From the NCBI GenBank assembly GCA_036568605.1, contig DATCSE010000010.1:1-25341 (forward strand): DNA of 25,341 bases, given 5' to 3'. Each line of letters begins with the position of its first letter. Within the stretch, counting starts at the first letter, position 1. Source of the stretch: DATCSE01 sp036568605 (lineage in GTDB: Bacteria; Pseudomonadota; Gammaproteobacteria; Burkholderiales; Burkholderiaceae_C). The notes beneath the pieces were generated by a model. It saw only the letters and a program-made list of their open reading frames with translations, did not search any database and was not told where the DNA came from. A program made the position numbers and the translations under genes. Below are positions 15,817-25,295 of the stretch, in pieces.

Positions 15817-18078
15817 TCACCAGTTCACCGAGAGCTTCACGCCGTAGGTGCGCGGCGCGGCGAAGGTGTAGCGATACGAGCCGGAGAACTGCGAGTCCTC
15901 CGCATCGGTGAGGACCGTGCGGTCGGTCAGGTTGCGGACCCAGAACTGCAGGTTCCACTTGCCGTCCGCCGGTTCGTAGGCCACCGAAGCATTGGCCCAG
16001 GCGTAGGCTTTCTGATAGTCGGTGTCGTAGTTCCAGAACGTGAAGTGCTGCGACGACTGGCCCTTCACGTCGAAGCGGGAGATGAGCGAACCGCTGCCCA
16101 GCGCCCAACTCTTCTCCCAGCCCAGTGCACCGGTCCAGGTCGGACTCTGCGGCGGCCGGTTGCCGGCGAGCTGGACGTTGGTGCTGCCGCTCGCCACGAC
16201 GAAGTCCTTGAAGCGCGCATTCAGGTACTGCAGCGAGGCGTTGAAGCGTCCCAGGTCGCCGGCCAAGGCCACCACCTCGCCCTCGGCGCCGTAGATCCTG
16301 GTCTTGCCTGCGTTCAGGATCTGCGTGCCGGTGCTGCCGTCGGCGCGCGTCGCGTTCTGGCTGACCTGCTGGCCGTCATAGGTGTAGTGGAACGCCGCGA
16401 GGTTGGCCTGCAGCCGCTGGTTCAGGAAGCGGCCCTTGGACCCTAGCTCGAAGCCGCGCACGTTCTCCGGCCCATAGGGCGCGATGTCGGTGAAGCCGCC
16501 GGCCTTGTAAGCGGTGTCGTACTTGGCATAGAGCATCAGGTCCTTCTGCAGATCCCAGTCGACACCGAGGTGGTAGTTCGTCTTGTTCCAGGATCCCGAG
16601 GCGTTCGACGGAACCGCGAAGTAGTCGATCGGCGGCGTGTCGCTGGTGTTGATCAGGATATTGCCGTTGCGCGACTTCTCGTCCTTCGTGTAGCGCAGCC
16701 CTGCCGAAAGGCGCAGATTCTCCAACATCTTGTACGTGGCTTGCCCGAACGCCGCGTCCGACTTTGCCTTGGTGGCGTAGTCGAACGAGAAGAGCCGGTT
16801 CACCAGATCGCCGTCGCCCGGCACGGCGTTGTAGCTGAAGAGACTGGAGTCCTCGTCGAAGTGGTAGTAGCCGGCCTGCCAGTCGAGCACGCCGCCGGGT
16901 TTGCCCGACACGCGCAACTCGTGGTTCCAGGTCTTGGGGTATTCGTTCTGCACGAACGACTGCAGCAGCGCCGAGCTGCTCTGCATGTCGGCATGATGGA
17001 AGCTGATCTTCGCGTAGCCGCCGATGTAGCTCAGGTCCACGAGTGGCAGCGCGTACGAAAAGCGCCAGCGCACCAGGTCCTGGTTCATGTCCAGGTAGGC
17101 CGGCGAACGCAGCGGGAAGCTGCGTGGGTCGTCGGGCAGTGCGATGCCGGTGTGCACCACGTTGCCCGCGGCGTCGGTCTGGAACGGCAGCATCAACGGC
17201 TGCTGCCCGATGCCGCGGATGGCGGTCGTCTCGACGGTCACGAGCCCGCTGAACGCCGTGCTGGGCTGGAACGCGAGCGAGAGTCGGGCCGAGCGGCTGT
17301 CCTCGTCGTTGCCGTTCTGCGGGGCGCCGTTCTTCAGGTAGCCGTCGTGCGCGCGCTGCGAGACCGCTGCGCGCATCTGGACCGTATCCGACAGCGGCAC
17401 GTTGAGTGCGCCTTCGACGTTGTGGGTTCGGTAGTTGCCGATTTCGAATGAGCCGTATCCGCCGAAGACCTTGCTAGGCGCGGCCGTGACGATGTTGAGC
17501 GCGCCGCCGGTGGCGTTGCGCCCGTACAGCGTGCCCTGCGGTCCGCGCAGAACCTCGATGCGTTCGAGATCGTAGAGCGTCGACGTGAGTGCGTAGGGCC
17601 GGTTCGAGTACGTGCCGTCGACGCTCACGGAGATCGCGGGGTCGCCGATCTCGGTGGTGTCGCGGCTCGAGATGCCGCGCACGGTGAGGACCGGAGCCGC
17701 ACCGGAGCCGGACTCGGAGAAGCTCAGGCCGGGTGCCAGTGTCGACAGCGACCGCAGGTCGCTGACGCCGCGTGCGGCCAGGCTCTCGCCGTCGTAGACG
17801 CTCATCGAGATCGCGGTCTTCTGCTCGGAGGACGGCTTCTTCTCCGCCGTCACGACGACGGTCTGCAGTTGCTGCTCTTCGCTTTTCTTCGGCGCCGGCG
17901 CCGACGCGGCGGCCGACGGCGCGGCCGGCGCGCTCTGCGCGTGCGCCGCCAGCGAGGTCGCGGCCGCGAAGCCCGCGCTCAAGGCCAGGCTCAACGTCCG
18001 GCGGCGCAGGCGGGGCGGCACGCCAGCGTTGCAGGCGTGGACCCTGGCCACGGTGAACATCCCAATTTCAACCCTCAT
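15817..18078 (-). CDS. TonB-dependent outer-membrane receptor
   Basis: Energy-coupled outer-membrane uptake channel of 753 residues. After a long leader (about 1-48, RLRRRTLSLALSAGFAAATSLAAHAQ) and an Ala/Pro/Ser linker comes a TonB box (QTVVVTAEKK). The plug domain has SMSVYDGESLAARGVSDLRSL, VLTVRGISSRD and the strong YDLERIEVLRGPQGTLYGRNATGGALNI, and the rest is a 22-strand-type barrel ending AAPRTYGVKLSVNW. ATG 18078 was chosen because GGAGG lies 5 bases upstream; an open extension begins at a TTG inside the operator. The plug resembles receptors that sphingomonads and related bacteria use for plant or aromatic compounds more than siderophore receptors, a judgement from memory. It heads an operon with the deaminase and lacI, and a candidate LacI operator is centred about 77 bases before the start codon. 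Confidence 0.92.
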   Translation of the reverse strand: MRVEIGMFTVARVHACNAGVPPRLRRRTLSLALSAGFAAATSLAAHAQSAPAAPSAAASAPAPKKSEEQQLQTVVVTAEKKPSSEQKTAISMSVYDGESLAARGVSDLRSLSTLAPGLSFSESGSGAAPVLTVRGISSRDTTEIGDPAISVSVDGTYSNRPYALTSTLYDLERIEVLRGPQGTLYGRNATGGALNIVTAAPSKVFGGYGSFEIGNYRTHNVEGALNVPLSDTVQMRAAVSQRAHDGYLKNGAPQNGNDEDSRSARLSLAFQPSTAFSGLVTVETTAIRGIGQQPLMLPFQTDAAGNVVHTGIALPDDPRSFPLRSPAYLDMNQDLVRWRFSYALPLVDLSYIGGYAKISFHHADMQSSSALLQSFVQNEYPKTWNHELRVSGKPGGVLDWQAGYYHFDEDSSLFSYNAVPGDGDLVNRLFSFDYATKAKSDAAFGQATYKMLENLRLSAGLRYTKDEKSRNGNILINTSDTPPIDYFAVPSNASGSWNKTNYHLGVDWDLQKDLMLYAKYDTAYKAGGFTDIAPYGPENVRGFELGSKGRFLNQRLQANLAAFHYTYDGQQVSQNATRADGSTGTQILNAGKTRIYGAEGEVVALAGDLGRFNASLQYLNARFKDFVVASGSTNVQLAGNRPPQSPTWTGALGWEKSWALGSGSLISRFDVKGQSSQHFTFWNYDTDYQKAYAWANASVAYEPADGKWNLQFWVRNLTDRTVLTDAEDSQFSGSYRYTFAAPRTYGVKLSVNW

Positions 18079-18146
18079 TCGATCCTCCAGTTGATCAACG
18101 AACGACAAGACTCCAAACCGCGGAGTGCCGGCGATGCGACGCTCCG

Positions 18147-18164
18147 TTGGCAAACGATTGCCAT
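18147..18164. promoter_or_regulatory. LacI-type operator upstream of the TonB receptor
   Basis: TTGGCAAACGATTGCCAT, a near-perfect palindrome with the central CG typical of LacI-family operators. It matches the perfect palindrome at 23217-23234 except at two positions. It lies in the 184-base gap between the TIM-barrel gene and the receptor. Confidence 0.75.
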
Positions 18165-18184
18165 GTGGCCCGCATACGGGGCTG

Positions 18185-18204
18185 GCCGGGCGGTTCAGCC
18201 CGGC
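18185..18204. terminator. GC-rich hairpin after the TIM-barrel gene
   Basis: Perfect 7-base stem GCCGGGC / GCCCGGC around a 6-base loop, 58 bases beyond the stop of the sugar isomerase-type gene and just upstream of the receptor operator. There is no run of U after it on the minus strand, so it may only be a pause or RNA-stabilising structure and not a classical terminator. Confidence 0.35.
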
Positions 18205-18262
18205 GCCGGACCTCCCGTCCCGAGGTCGGCGCAGGCGACGAGGGCAAGCGTCATCGTCGCCA

Positions 18263-19027
18263 TCACGCGATGCCGGCCAGACGCTTCATCGCCGCCGCGC
18301 TGTTGCGCGCGAAGCGCACGTAGTCGTCGGGCTCGTCGTGCTCGGCGATCATGAGCTGCGCGCCGGCTGCCACCGAGGCGTCCCACAGCGTCGGCCAGTC
18401 GACGATGCCTTGGCCGACATCGGCCCAGCCGCCTTCGGTGACGACCGCCTTCTTCGGCGCGATGTCCTTCACGTGCACCGCCGGAATGCGCCCCGCATAG
18501 CGCGCGAGCCACGGCTTGGGATCGACGTCGGCGCGCAGCACCCACGCGACGTCGACCTCCCACAGCAACTGCTCGCCCAGCAGATGCTCGATCGGATACG
18601 AGCCGTCGGGCAGCGCCTCGAACTCGAACTCATGGTTGTGCCAGGCGAAGCCGTAGCCCAGCGCCTGGCAGCGCGCGGCGTAGCCCTGCAGCAGCTTGCC
18701 GTAACGCTGCCAGCCGATCACGTCGGCCGGCCGGTCGTCGGGCTGGATGTAGGGCGCGACGAGCAGGCTCATGCCCAGCAGCTTCGCCGCCGCGATCACG
18801 CGCTCGAACTCGTCTTCGAACATCGAGACGTTGAAGTGGCCCGTCTTGGCGGTGAGGCCGATCTCGTCGATCAGCCGCTTCATGCCTTCGGGGTCGTCGT
18901 ACTGCGTGTGGTACGGCTGCACGTCGGTGTAGCCGAAGGACTTCAGGTTCCGCAGTTGCAATTCCAGCGGGTCGGCCGCGCGAGCCGCGGACCAGAGTTG
19001 GAAGGACAGGTCGTGGTTGGGCAGCAT
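18263..19027 (-). CDS. Sugar phosphate isomerase/epimerase-type TIM-barrel protein (xylose isomerase-like)
   Basis: Cytoplasmic enzyme of 254 residues in the AP-endonuclease-2/xylose-isomerase-like fold. The four metal ligands expected of the family can be placed: Glu133 in WHNHEFEF, Asp159 in LLWEVDVAWV, His185 in VHVKDI, and Glu229 in IAEHDEPDDYVRFARNS. Members act as sugar isomerases, epimerases, inosose dehydratases or 3-keto-glycoside lyases. ATG 19027 follows GAGG, which overlaps the stop of the ATPase gene upstream, so it belongs to the importer operon. With a GMC sugar oxidoreductase in the same regulon, cleavage or isomerisation of a 3-keto-glycoside is an attractive role but remains inference. 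Confidence 0.8.
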   Translation of the reverse strand: MLPNHDLSFQLWSAARAADPLELQLRNLKSFGYTDVQPYHTQYDDPEGMKRLIDEIGLTAKTGHFNVSMFEDEFERVIAAAKLLGMSLLVAPYIQPDDRPADVIGWQRYGKLLQGYAARCQALGYGFAWHNHEFEFEALPDGSYPIEHLLGEQLLWEVDVAWVLRADVDPKPWLARYAGRIPAVHVKDIAPKKAVVTEGGWADVGQGIVDWPTLWDASVAAGAQLMIAEHDEPDDYVRFARNSAAAMKRLAGIA

Positions 19028-19037
19028 TCGTTCGCCC

Positions 19038-20119
<1,082 letters not shown>

Positions 20120-20123
<4 letters not shown>

Positions 20124-21013
20124 CCCTTCACCGCCCCCGACAGCACGCCGCGCACGAAGAGGCGGCCGGAATAGAAATAGACGACCAGCGGCAGCGCGGC
20201 CGTGAACAGGGCCGAGGCCATTTCCACGTTGTAGGCGCGCTCGCCGAAGGTCGTGCCCACGATGTTCGTGAGCTGCACCGTCATCGGCCGGCTCTCGGCG
20301 CCGGCAAACACGAGGCCGACGATGAAGTCGTTCCAGATGCCGGTGAACTGCAGCAGCATCACGACCGCACACATCGGCATCGACACGGGCATCACGATCG
20401 AGAAGAAGGTGCGCGCGAAGCCGGCACCGTCGATCTGCGCGGCCCGCAGCAGCTCCGGCGGCAACTGCTCGAAGTGACCCTTGAAGAGGATCGTCGTCAG
20501 CGGCAGGCCGAACACGACGTGCGCCAGCACCGCGCCCGCCGGAGAGCCGAAGAGGCCGACCCAGGCCAGGCCGAGCACGGCCGGGTAGAGGAAGAGCTGC
20601 AACGGGATGAACGCCGCGAGCACGAGCAGGTTCGACAGCGCGCGGCTGCCGGCGCGCCAGCGGCTGAAGGCGAGCGCGTAGCCGGACAGCGCCCCCAGCA
20701 GCGTCGACAGCAGCACGGCGGGCACGGTGATGAGCAGCGAGTTCACGAGGCCGGGCGACAGCGTGTCCAGCGCCCGGCGCCAGGCTTCCAGCGTCGGCCG
20801 CAGCGGCGGCAGCAGCAGCGAGCCATGACGGATCTCGTCCATGGACTTCAGCGAGCCGACCAGCATCACCCACAGCGGCAGCAGGAAGGCGGCGGCCGCG
20901 CCCAGCAGCAGCACCGTCGGCAGATGGCGCGTCCAGCGTGCACGGCTGGGCGTTGCCTGCCGCGCAGCGGCCGGCGTGCCACCCGTTCGGGTCGTCATCG
21001 TCGGTGTGACCAT
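20120..21013 (-). CDS. ABC sugar importer permease, MalG/UgpE type
   Basis: Inner-membrane subunit of 297 residues with about six hydrophobic segments. The cytoplasmic EAA loop that docks to the ATPase is present as EQLPPELLRAAQIDGAGFARTFFSIVMPV. ATG 21013 was chosen because AAGG lies 5 bases upstream and only 14 bases separate it from the stop of the first permease; a second in-frame ATG at 20998 has no visible ribosome site. It pairs with the permease at 21028-21912 to form the channel. Confidence 0.9.
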
Positions 21014-21027
21014 GAGGGCCTTGCTCG

Positions 21028-21912
21028 TCAACGGGCCATGGCGCGGCGCGCCGCCCAAGCGACCGCGATCAGCACGGCCACGGCCAGCAGCATCAGTGTC
21101 GCCGCGGCCGATGCGAGGCCGACGTTCTGGCGCACGAACAGATACGCCATCACGAACTTCGCCGGCAGTTCGGTGGCGTTGCCGGGGCCGCCGTTCGTCA
21201 TCGCGACGACGAGGTCGTAGACGCGCGCGGCGGCCATCGCCAGCAGCAGCGTCGCTGCGACGATCGCGCCGCGCACCTGCGGCAGCAGCAGCGAGACATA
21301 GGTGCGCCACGCGGGAATTCCGTCGAGTGCCGCGGCGCGGCGGATCTCGGGGTCTATGCCCTTCAGCGCAGCCAGCACGATGACCATCACGAGCCCGGCC
21401 GACTGCCACGCGCCGGCCAGCGCGACCGCATAGATCGCCAGCCGCGGATTCGAGAGCCACGCGAAGCCTTCGCCGCCGAACAAGGACTGAAGCCCGACGG
21501 CGGGATTCAGCAGCCACTGCCAAACCAGACCGGCGACGATCATCGAGACCGCGTACGGATAGAAGAAGATCGTGCGCCAGGCGTTCTCGAAGCGTCGCTG
21601 GTGATCCAGCAGCACGGCCAGCAACACGCCGGCCACCAGGCTCAGCAACACGTACGCGAGCGCATAGGCCGCCAGGTTTTCGACGGATGCGATCCAGCGC
21701 GCGTTGTGCCAGAGCCGCACGTACTGCGCGGTGCCGACCCCATGTCCGATCGGCAGGGCGCGTGAACTCGTGAACGAGAGTCCGACGGTCCAGACCATCG
21801 TGCCGACGAACACCACCAACGTCAGCACGAGCGCCGGCGCGATGAACAGGCCTTCGGCGATGCGCTCGCGCAGCGCCGAGACTGATCGGGGATGCTGCAG
21901 GGCGGTGCTCAT
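21028..21912 (-). CDS. ABC sugar importer permease, MalF/UgpA type
   Basis: Inner-membrane subunit of 294 residues with about six hydrophobic segments (IAPALVLTLVVFVGTMVWTV near the start). The EAA-type loop reads LKGIDPEIRRAAALDGIPAWRTYVSLLLPQ, and TNGGPGNATE is a common CUT1 permease motif. Its ATG 21912 overlaps the stop codon of the binding-protein gene as ATGA. The gene order binding protein, MalF-like, MalG-like, ATPase is the usual order for carbohydrate CUT1 operons. Confidence 0.92.
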   Translation of the reverse strand: MSTALQHPRSVSALRERIAEGLFIAPALVLTLVVFVGTMVWTVGLSFTSSRALPIGHGVGTAQYVRLWHNARWIASVENLAAYALAYVLLSLVAGVLLAVLLDHQRRFENAWRTIFFYPYAVSMIVAGLVWQWLLNPAVGLQSLFGGEGFAWLSNPRLAIYAVALAGAWQSAGLVMVIVLAALKGIDPEIRRAAALDGIPAWRTYVSLLLPQVRGAIVAATLLLAMAAARVYDLVVAMTNGGPGNATELPAKFVMAYLFVRQNVGLASAAATLMLLAVAVLIAVAWAARRAMAR

Positions 21913-23240
21913 GTCGCGGTGCGCAGCACGTCGGCGAAGCGCCGCGCCATCGTGTCGCTCGACATCGATGGATCGCTCCAGAACTCGGCGATCACGTCGT
22001 CGATCTCACCCAGCACGTCGGGCGGCAGCGTCATGTACGGCGTCGGCACGGTCGTCGCGGCATCGCGCATCAGGCTCGCCGCGTGTCGCATGCACGGGTG
22101 CAGATCGTCCACCGGCGCATCCAGCCGCGCCGGCAGGGGGCCAAGCCGGCGCGCGAACTCGTGCTGTACCTGCGGCTCCAGTATCACCTCGGCCAGCAGG
22201 CGTTGCGCGCGTCGCGCCGCTTCGGTGCGAGCGCGCGGGAAGGCCATCACGTCGCTGCCGATGACTGCGAGGTCGTCTTGCAGGCCGACCCGGCAGAAGA
22301 AGTCGATGTCCGGCGTCTTCGCGGCGAGCGCGAATTCGGAGAGCGCCCAGTCGCCCATCACGAGCAGCGCGGCGCGGTCGGCGATGACAAGCTGCGTCGC
22401 GTCGTTCCAGTTGCGGCCCGGGGCGTTGACGTCGACATAGCGGCGCAGGCGACCGAAGGTCTCGACCGCGCGCCGGAAGTCGGCGCCCAGGATCGTGGCC
22501 ACGTCGCGCTCGAGGTAGACCTTCTCGTAGCCCGACTTGCCAAGCACGGACGCGAGCACCGAGTTGAAGAGGGTGCTTTCCTGCCACGCCTGGCCGCCCA
22601 GCGCGAGAGGGATCGCGCCTTGCGCCTGTACGGCATCGAGCACGGCAAAGAATTCGGACCAATTCGACGGCACGTGCGTGATGCCCGCTTTGGCCAGTAC
22701 GGGGCGAGACCAGAAGAACAGGCTTTGCTCGTGCAGATTCAGCGGCACTGCCATCGGCTTGCCGCCGCGGGTCACGGCAGCCACCAGCGCCGGCGGCAAC
22801 TGGTGCTTCCAGTCGGACTCGCCGGACAGCTCCGCGATCGGCGTGAGCATGCCGCGATCGGCCAGATCGTTCAGCGCGGGGCCGGCCACGAAGGCCATCG
22901 CGCTAGGCGGTTGGCCTCCCACCATCCGATTGATGCCCAGCGCGCCGGCATTGTCGAAGCCTGCAACCGCGGCATCACGCCAAGTACCGCCGCGAGCGTT
23001 GAAGGCCTCGGCGAGGGCGGCGATCGCTTTGAGTTCGCCACCGGATGTCCACGAGTGCACCACGTCGGCCGGCAGCGCCGCATCGCTGGCCGAATGCCCC
23101 AAGGTGGCTTGCGGGGCTGGCCGACACGCGGCCAAGGCCAGCGCCAGGGCCAGCGCCGCTGTGAGCGCCGCGGGACGGCGGCGTGATCGGGTCGGCGTGA
23201 GTGCTTCGGGAATGGTTTGGCAATCGATTGCCAACGGCAT
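21909..23240 (-). CDS. ABC sugar-binding lipoprotein (CUT1 extracellular solute-binding protein)
   Basis: Periplasmic, lipid-anchored substrate receptor of the importer, 443 residues. A basic segment RSRRR is followed by a hydrophobic Ala/Leu stretch and a lipobox LAAC with Cys39. The mature part is typical of family 1 binding proteins: VHSWTSGGELKAIAALAEAFNARGGTW, PLNLHEQSLFFWSRPVLAKAGI, NWSEFFAVLDAVQAQG, and LLVMGDWALSEF. ATG 23240 is the working start with only a weak ribosome site. An open extension reaches ATG 23300, but that ATG lies inside a candidate operator. Even from 23240 the perfect operator palindrome covers codons 3-8, so the start is uncertain. It heads the importer operon. 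Confidence 0.85.
   Translation of the reverse strand: MPLAIDCQTIPEALTPTRSRRRPAALTAALALALALAACRPAPQATLGHSASDAALPADVVHSWTSGGELKAIAALAEAFNARGGTWRDAAVAGFDNAGALGINRMVGGQPPSAMAFVAGPALNDLADRGMLTPIAELSGESDWKHQLPPALVAAVTRGGKPMAVPLNLHEQSLFFWSRPVLAKAGITHVPSNWSEFFAVLDAVQAQGAIPLALGGQAWQESTLFNSVLASVLGKSGYEKVYLERDVATILGADFRRAVETFGRLRRYVDVNAPGRNWNDATQLVIADRAALLVMGDWALSEFALAAKTPDIDFFCRVGLQDDLAVIGSDVMAFPRARTEAARRAQRLLAEVILEPQVQHEFARRLGPLPARLDAPVDDLHPCMRHAASLMRDAATTVPTPYMTLPPDVLGEIDDVIAEFWSDPSMSSDTMARRFADVLRTAT
23217..23234. promoter_or_regulatory. LacI-type operator, perfect 18-base palindrome
   Basis: TTGGCAATCGATTGCCAA equals its own reverse complement, with the central CG usual for LacI-family sites. It overlaps the first codons of the binding-protein gene as called. 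Similar sites occur 66 bases upstream and before the TonB receptor. A roadblock or short-loop repression is possible. Confidence 0.75.
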
Positions 23241-23282
23241 ACGGCAATCTCGCGTTGCGATGCATGCGAGGCGACGATGCTG

Positions 23283-23300
23283 TCGGAAATCGATTGCCAT
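23283..23300. promoter_or_regulatory. Second LacI-type operator upstream of the importer operon
   Basis: TCGGAAATCGATTGCCAT. The right half GATTGCCA is identical in all three sites and the left half has diverged. Its centre is 66 bases (about six helical turns) from that of the perfect palindrome at 23217-23234, so the two could be bound on the same DNA face. Confidence 0.6.
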
Positions 23301-23540
23301 GCGAAAGGCGTAGCAAGCTGCGCGCCAGGACTCCGCATGCAGTGAATGCCAGTGCCGACGTGGTCACAGACAGATGGTTCGCACAGATTGTGTGCAAAGC
23401 AGTAGCGCTTCTCCCCGGTGTGGCGCGCATGGGCCAACATTACCCAGGACCCATCTCGACGACGCCACGCTGAAGCGCGCGACGCCGACGCGCTCAATCG
23501 CTTCTATCGGGCTGAAGGACTCGACGGCTGAATGGCCTCG

Positions 23541-23559
23541 GGGCTGGATCACCCAGCCC
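23541..23559 (-). terminator. Hairpin downstream of the BON-domain gene
   Basis: GGGCTGG-ATCAC-CCAGCCC, a 7-base perfect stem starting 8 bases after the BON gene stop on the minus strand. The position suits a terminator but no U run follows, so it may be Rho-assisted or only stabilising. Confidence 0.4.
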
Positions 23560-23566
23560 GTCCATC

Positions 23567-23899
23567 TCAGTCGTCCTTCTTGATCGTCAGCTCGTTGTTG
23601 ACGCTGCGCACATTCTTGGTCTTGCTGGCGATTTCAACTGCTCTGTCGATCTCCGCCTGGCTTCTGGCCGTTCCGCGCAGCGTCACGACGCCGTTGGCAT
23701 CCGTGTCGACGCGGATCTTCGCGAGGCTGCCGAGGTGTTCGGCCGCCAGCTTCGTCTTCACCGCGGTCGTGATCGCGGAGTCTTTGACGAATGCCTTGGG
23801 ATGCGCCCGATCCGTGTCCTGGTCGTCGGCGGCATGGCCGATCACGGGGGTCAGGAAGGCACACGCGACGAGACCGGTGATGGCAAGTCTGACTTTCAT
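23567..23899 (-). CDS. Periplasmic BON-domain protein (OsmY-like)
   Basis: Small exported protein of 110 residues. A signal peptide (KVRLAITGLVACAFLTPVIGHA, cut near residue 23) is followed by one BON domain at about 40-108: DSAITTAVKTKLAAEHLGSLAKIRVD, then the conserved GVVTLRGTARSQAEIDRAVEIA and VRSVNNELTIKK. BON domains bind phospholipid or envelope components, and OsmY-type members are induced by osmotic or envelope stress. AAGGAG lies 5 bases before ATG 23899. It stands alone with 148 bases to the upstream transporter and a hairpin after its stop, so it is probably monocistronic and unrelated to the sugar regulon. Confidence 0.9.
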   Translation of the reverse strand: MKVRLAITGLVACAFLTPVIGHAADDQDTDRAHPKAFVKDSAITTAVKTKLAAEHLGSLAKIRVDTDANGVVTLRGTARSQAEIDRAVEIASKTKNVRSVNNELTIKKDD

Positions 23900-24047
23900 G
23901 AGATCTCCTTTGAAGCTTGAGCGCTTCACCTTCGCATCGATGCCAGCGTGGGTCAGTAGGGAGCGAACGCCTGCGGCTGTAGGACACTGCCCATCGTGAC
24001 AGGCCGATTGCGCAGCCGATGTTCGTCGCTGCGTTGTCGCCGATCGC

Positions 24048-25295
24048 TCACACCACCGCGGCGACCATCTGCCGCCGCCGCGGCAGCCGCGTGAACGCGA
24101 GCGCGGACAGGAAGGCCCCGATGCCCAGCGCGAACGCGCCGATGAAGAGCCACGCATAGCTGGAGAACGTGTCGTAGATCAGCCCGCCCAACACGGGCCC
24201 CAGTGCCATGCCGAGGCTGCTGGCCGTCGTGGTGCCGCCGATCACCGTGCCCATCATGCGCAGCGGAAAGTTGTCCCGCGCGATCACGGCAAACAGCGGC
24301 ATCACGCCGGCATAGGTGAAGCCGAACAACGCCGCGACGGTGTAGAAGCTCCCCAGTTGGCGCGCGGCCACATAGCCCAGCACCACGAGCGCTTGCGCGA
24401 GCAGCGCCAGCACCAACACGCGTGCGGCCCCGAAGCGGTCGCCCAGCAGCCCGAACACGAGGCGGCCGCCCATGCCCGCGAGCCCTTCCAGGCTGTAGAT
24501 CGACACGGCGGCCATCAGCGGGATGCCGCAAGTGACGGCGTAGCTCACCGTGTGAAAGATCGGCCCCGAGTGAGTGGCGCAGCTCAGAAAGCTGGTCAGC
24601 ACCAGGATCAGGAACGGCGCCGAGCGCAGGGCTTGCCCGACGGACATGGCCGGATGGTGCGAGGCAGCGGAGGCCGCGCCCGGTGCCGCGGCGGATGCGG
24701 CTTGCGCCAGCGCGGGCGGTCGGCGCACCAGCAACGCCACAGGCACCATGATGGCCGCCACCAAGGCCGCGATGATCTGCAGCGCGGTGCGCCAGTCGTG
24801 GCCCTGCACCAGCCACGCGGCGAGCGGCGACATCGTCATCGGCGCCATGCCCATGCCGGCCGACACCAGCGACACCGCGAGGCTGCGCCGCGTGTCGAAC
24901 CAGCCGGTGACGCACGCCATCATCGGCGCAAAGATCGCCGCGGCACTGACGCCGACGACCACGCCGAACAACAGTTGGAACGCGAGCAGCGATGTCGCCA
25001 GGCTCGCCAGCGCGAGACCGGCGGTGAGCAGCACGGAGCCGGCCATCACCACGATGCGCGGGCCGACGCGATCGGAGAGGGTGCCCCAGGCGATGCTGCC
25101 GAACGCGAGCGCCACGAAAGCGAGCGTCATCGCGGAGGAGATGCCCGTGGTGGACCACCCCGTGTCCTGTGCGATCGGCCGCAGGAACACCGGCAGCGAA
25201 AACAGTCCGCCGATCGCCACGCAGCCGAGTGCGCCGCCGGCGGCGACGATGATCCAGCGGTAGTGCGTGCGCAGCGCATTTGTCCAGGAATGCAT
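24048..25295 (-). CDS. MFS transporter, oxalate/formate antiporter or monocarboxylate type
   Basis: Inner-membrane transporter of 415 residues with about 12 hydrophobic segments and a central Ala-rich loop (around 195-215). The first half shows the N-terminal pattern of the OFA/MCT groups: SLPVFLRPIAQDTGWSTTGISSAMTLAF, then motif A as GTLSDRVGPR. The second half repeats it as GRLVFGLLGDRFGAARVLV. ATG 25295 has AAGGA 7 bases upstream. It is probably an organic-anion carrier; no catabolic gene adjoins it in the window, so the substrate is open. The remaining 46 bases to the right edge hold no supported feature. Confidence 0.87.
   Translation of the reverse strand: MHSWTNALRTHYRWIIVAAGGALGCVAIGGLFSLPVFLRPIAQDTGWSTTGISSAMTLAFVALAFGSIAWGTLSDRVGPRIVVMAGSVLLTAGLALASLATSLLAFQLLFGVVVGVSAAAIFAPMMACVTGWFDTRRSLAVSLVSAGMGMAPMTMSPLAAWLVQGHDWRTALQIIAALVAAIMVPVALLVRRPPALAQAASAAAPGAASAASHHPAMSVGQALRSAPFLILVLTSFLSCATHSGPIFHTVSYAVTCGIPLMAAVSIYSLEGLAGMGGRLVFGLLGDRFGAARVLVLALLAQALVVLGYVAARQLGSFYTVAALFGFTYAGVMPLFAVIARDNFPLRMMGTVIGGTTTASSLGMALGPVLGGLIYDTFSSYAWLFIGAFALGIGAFLSALAFTRLPRRRQMVAAVV

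Larger units (their letters stand above)
23241..23566. other. 326-base intergenic region before the importer operon
   Basis: No gene is supported here. It holds the second LacI-type operator, an imperfect inverted repeat TTCGCACA-N5-TGTGCAAA at 23378-23398 (seven of eight arm positions pair) that could bind another regulator, and a hairpin near the BON gene. The promoter of the importer operon should lie here on the minus strand; I could not fix its -35 and -10 with confidence. Confidence 0.6.

Noticed and set aside
24011..24033. CGCAGC / GCTGCG inverted repeat after the second MFS gene
   Set aside because: Six-base arms with an 11-base loop and no U run are expected by chance in DNA of this composition.
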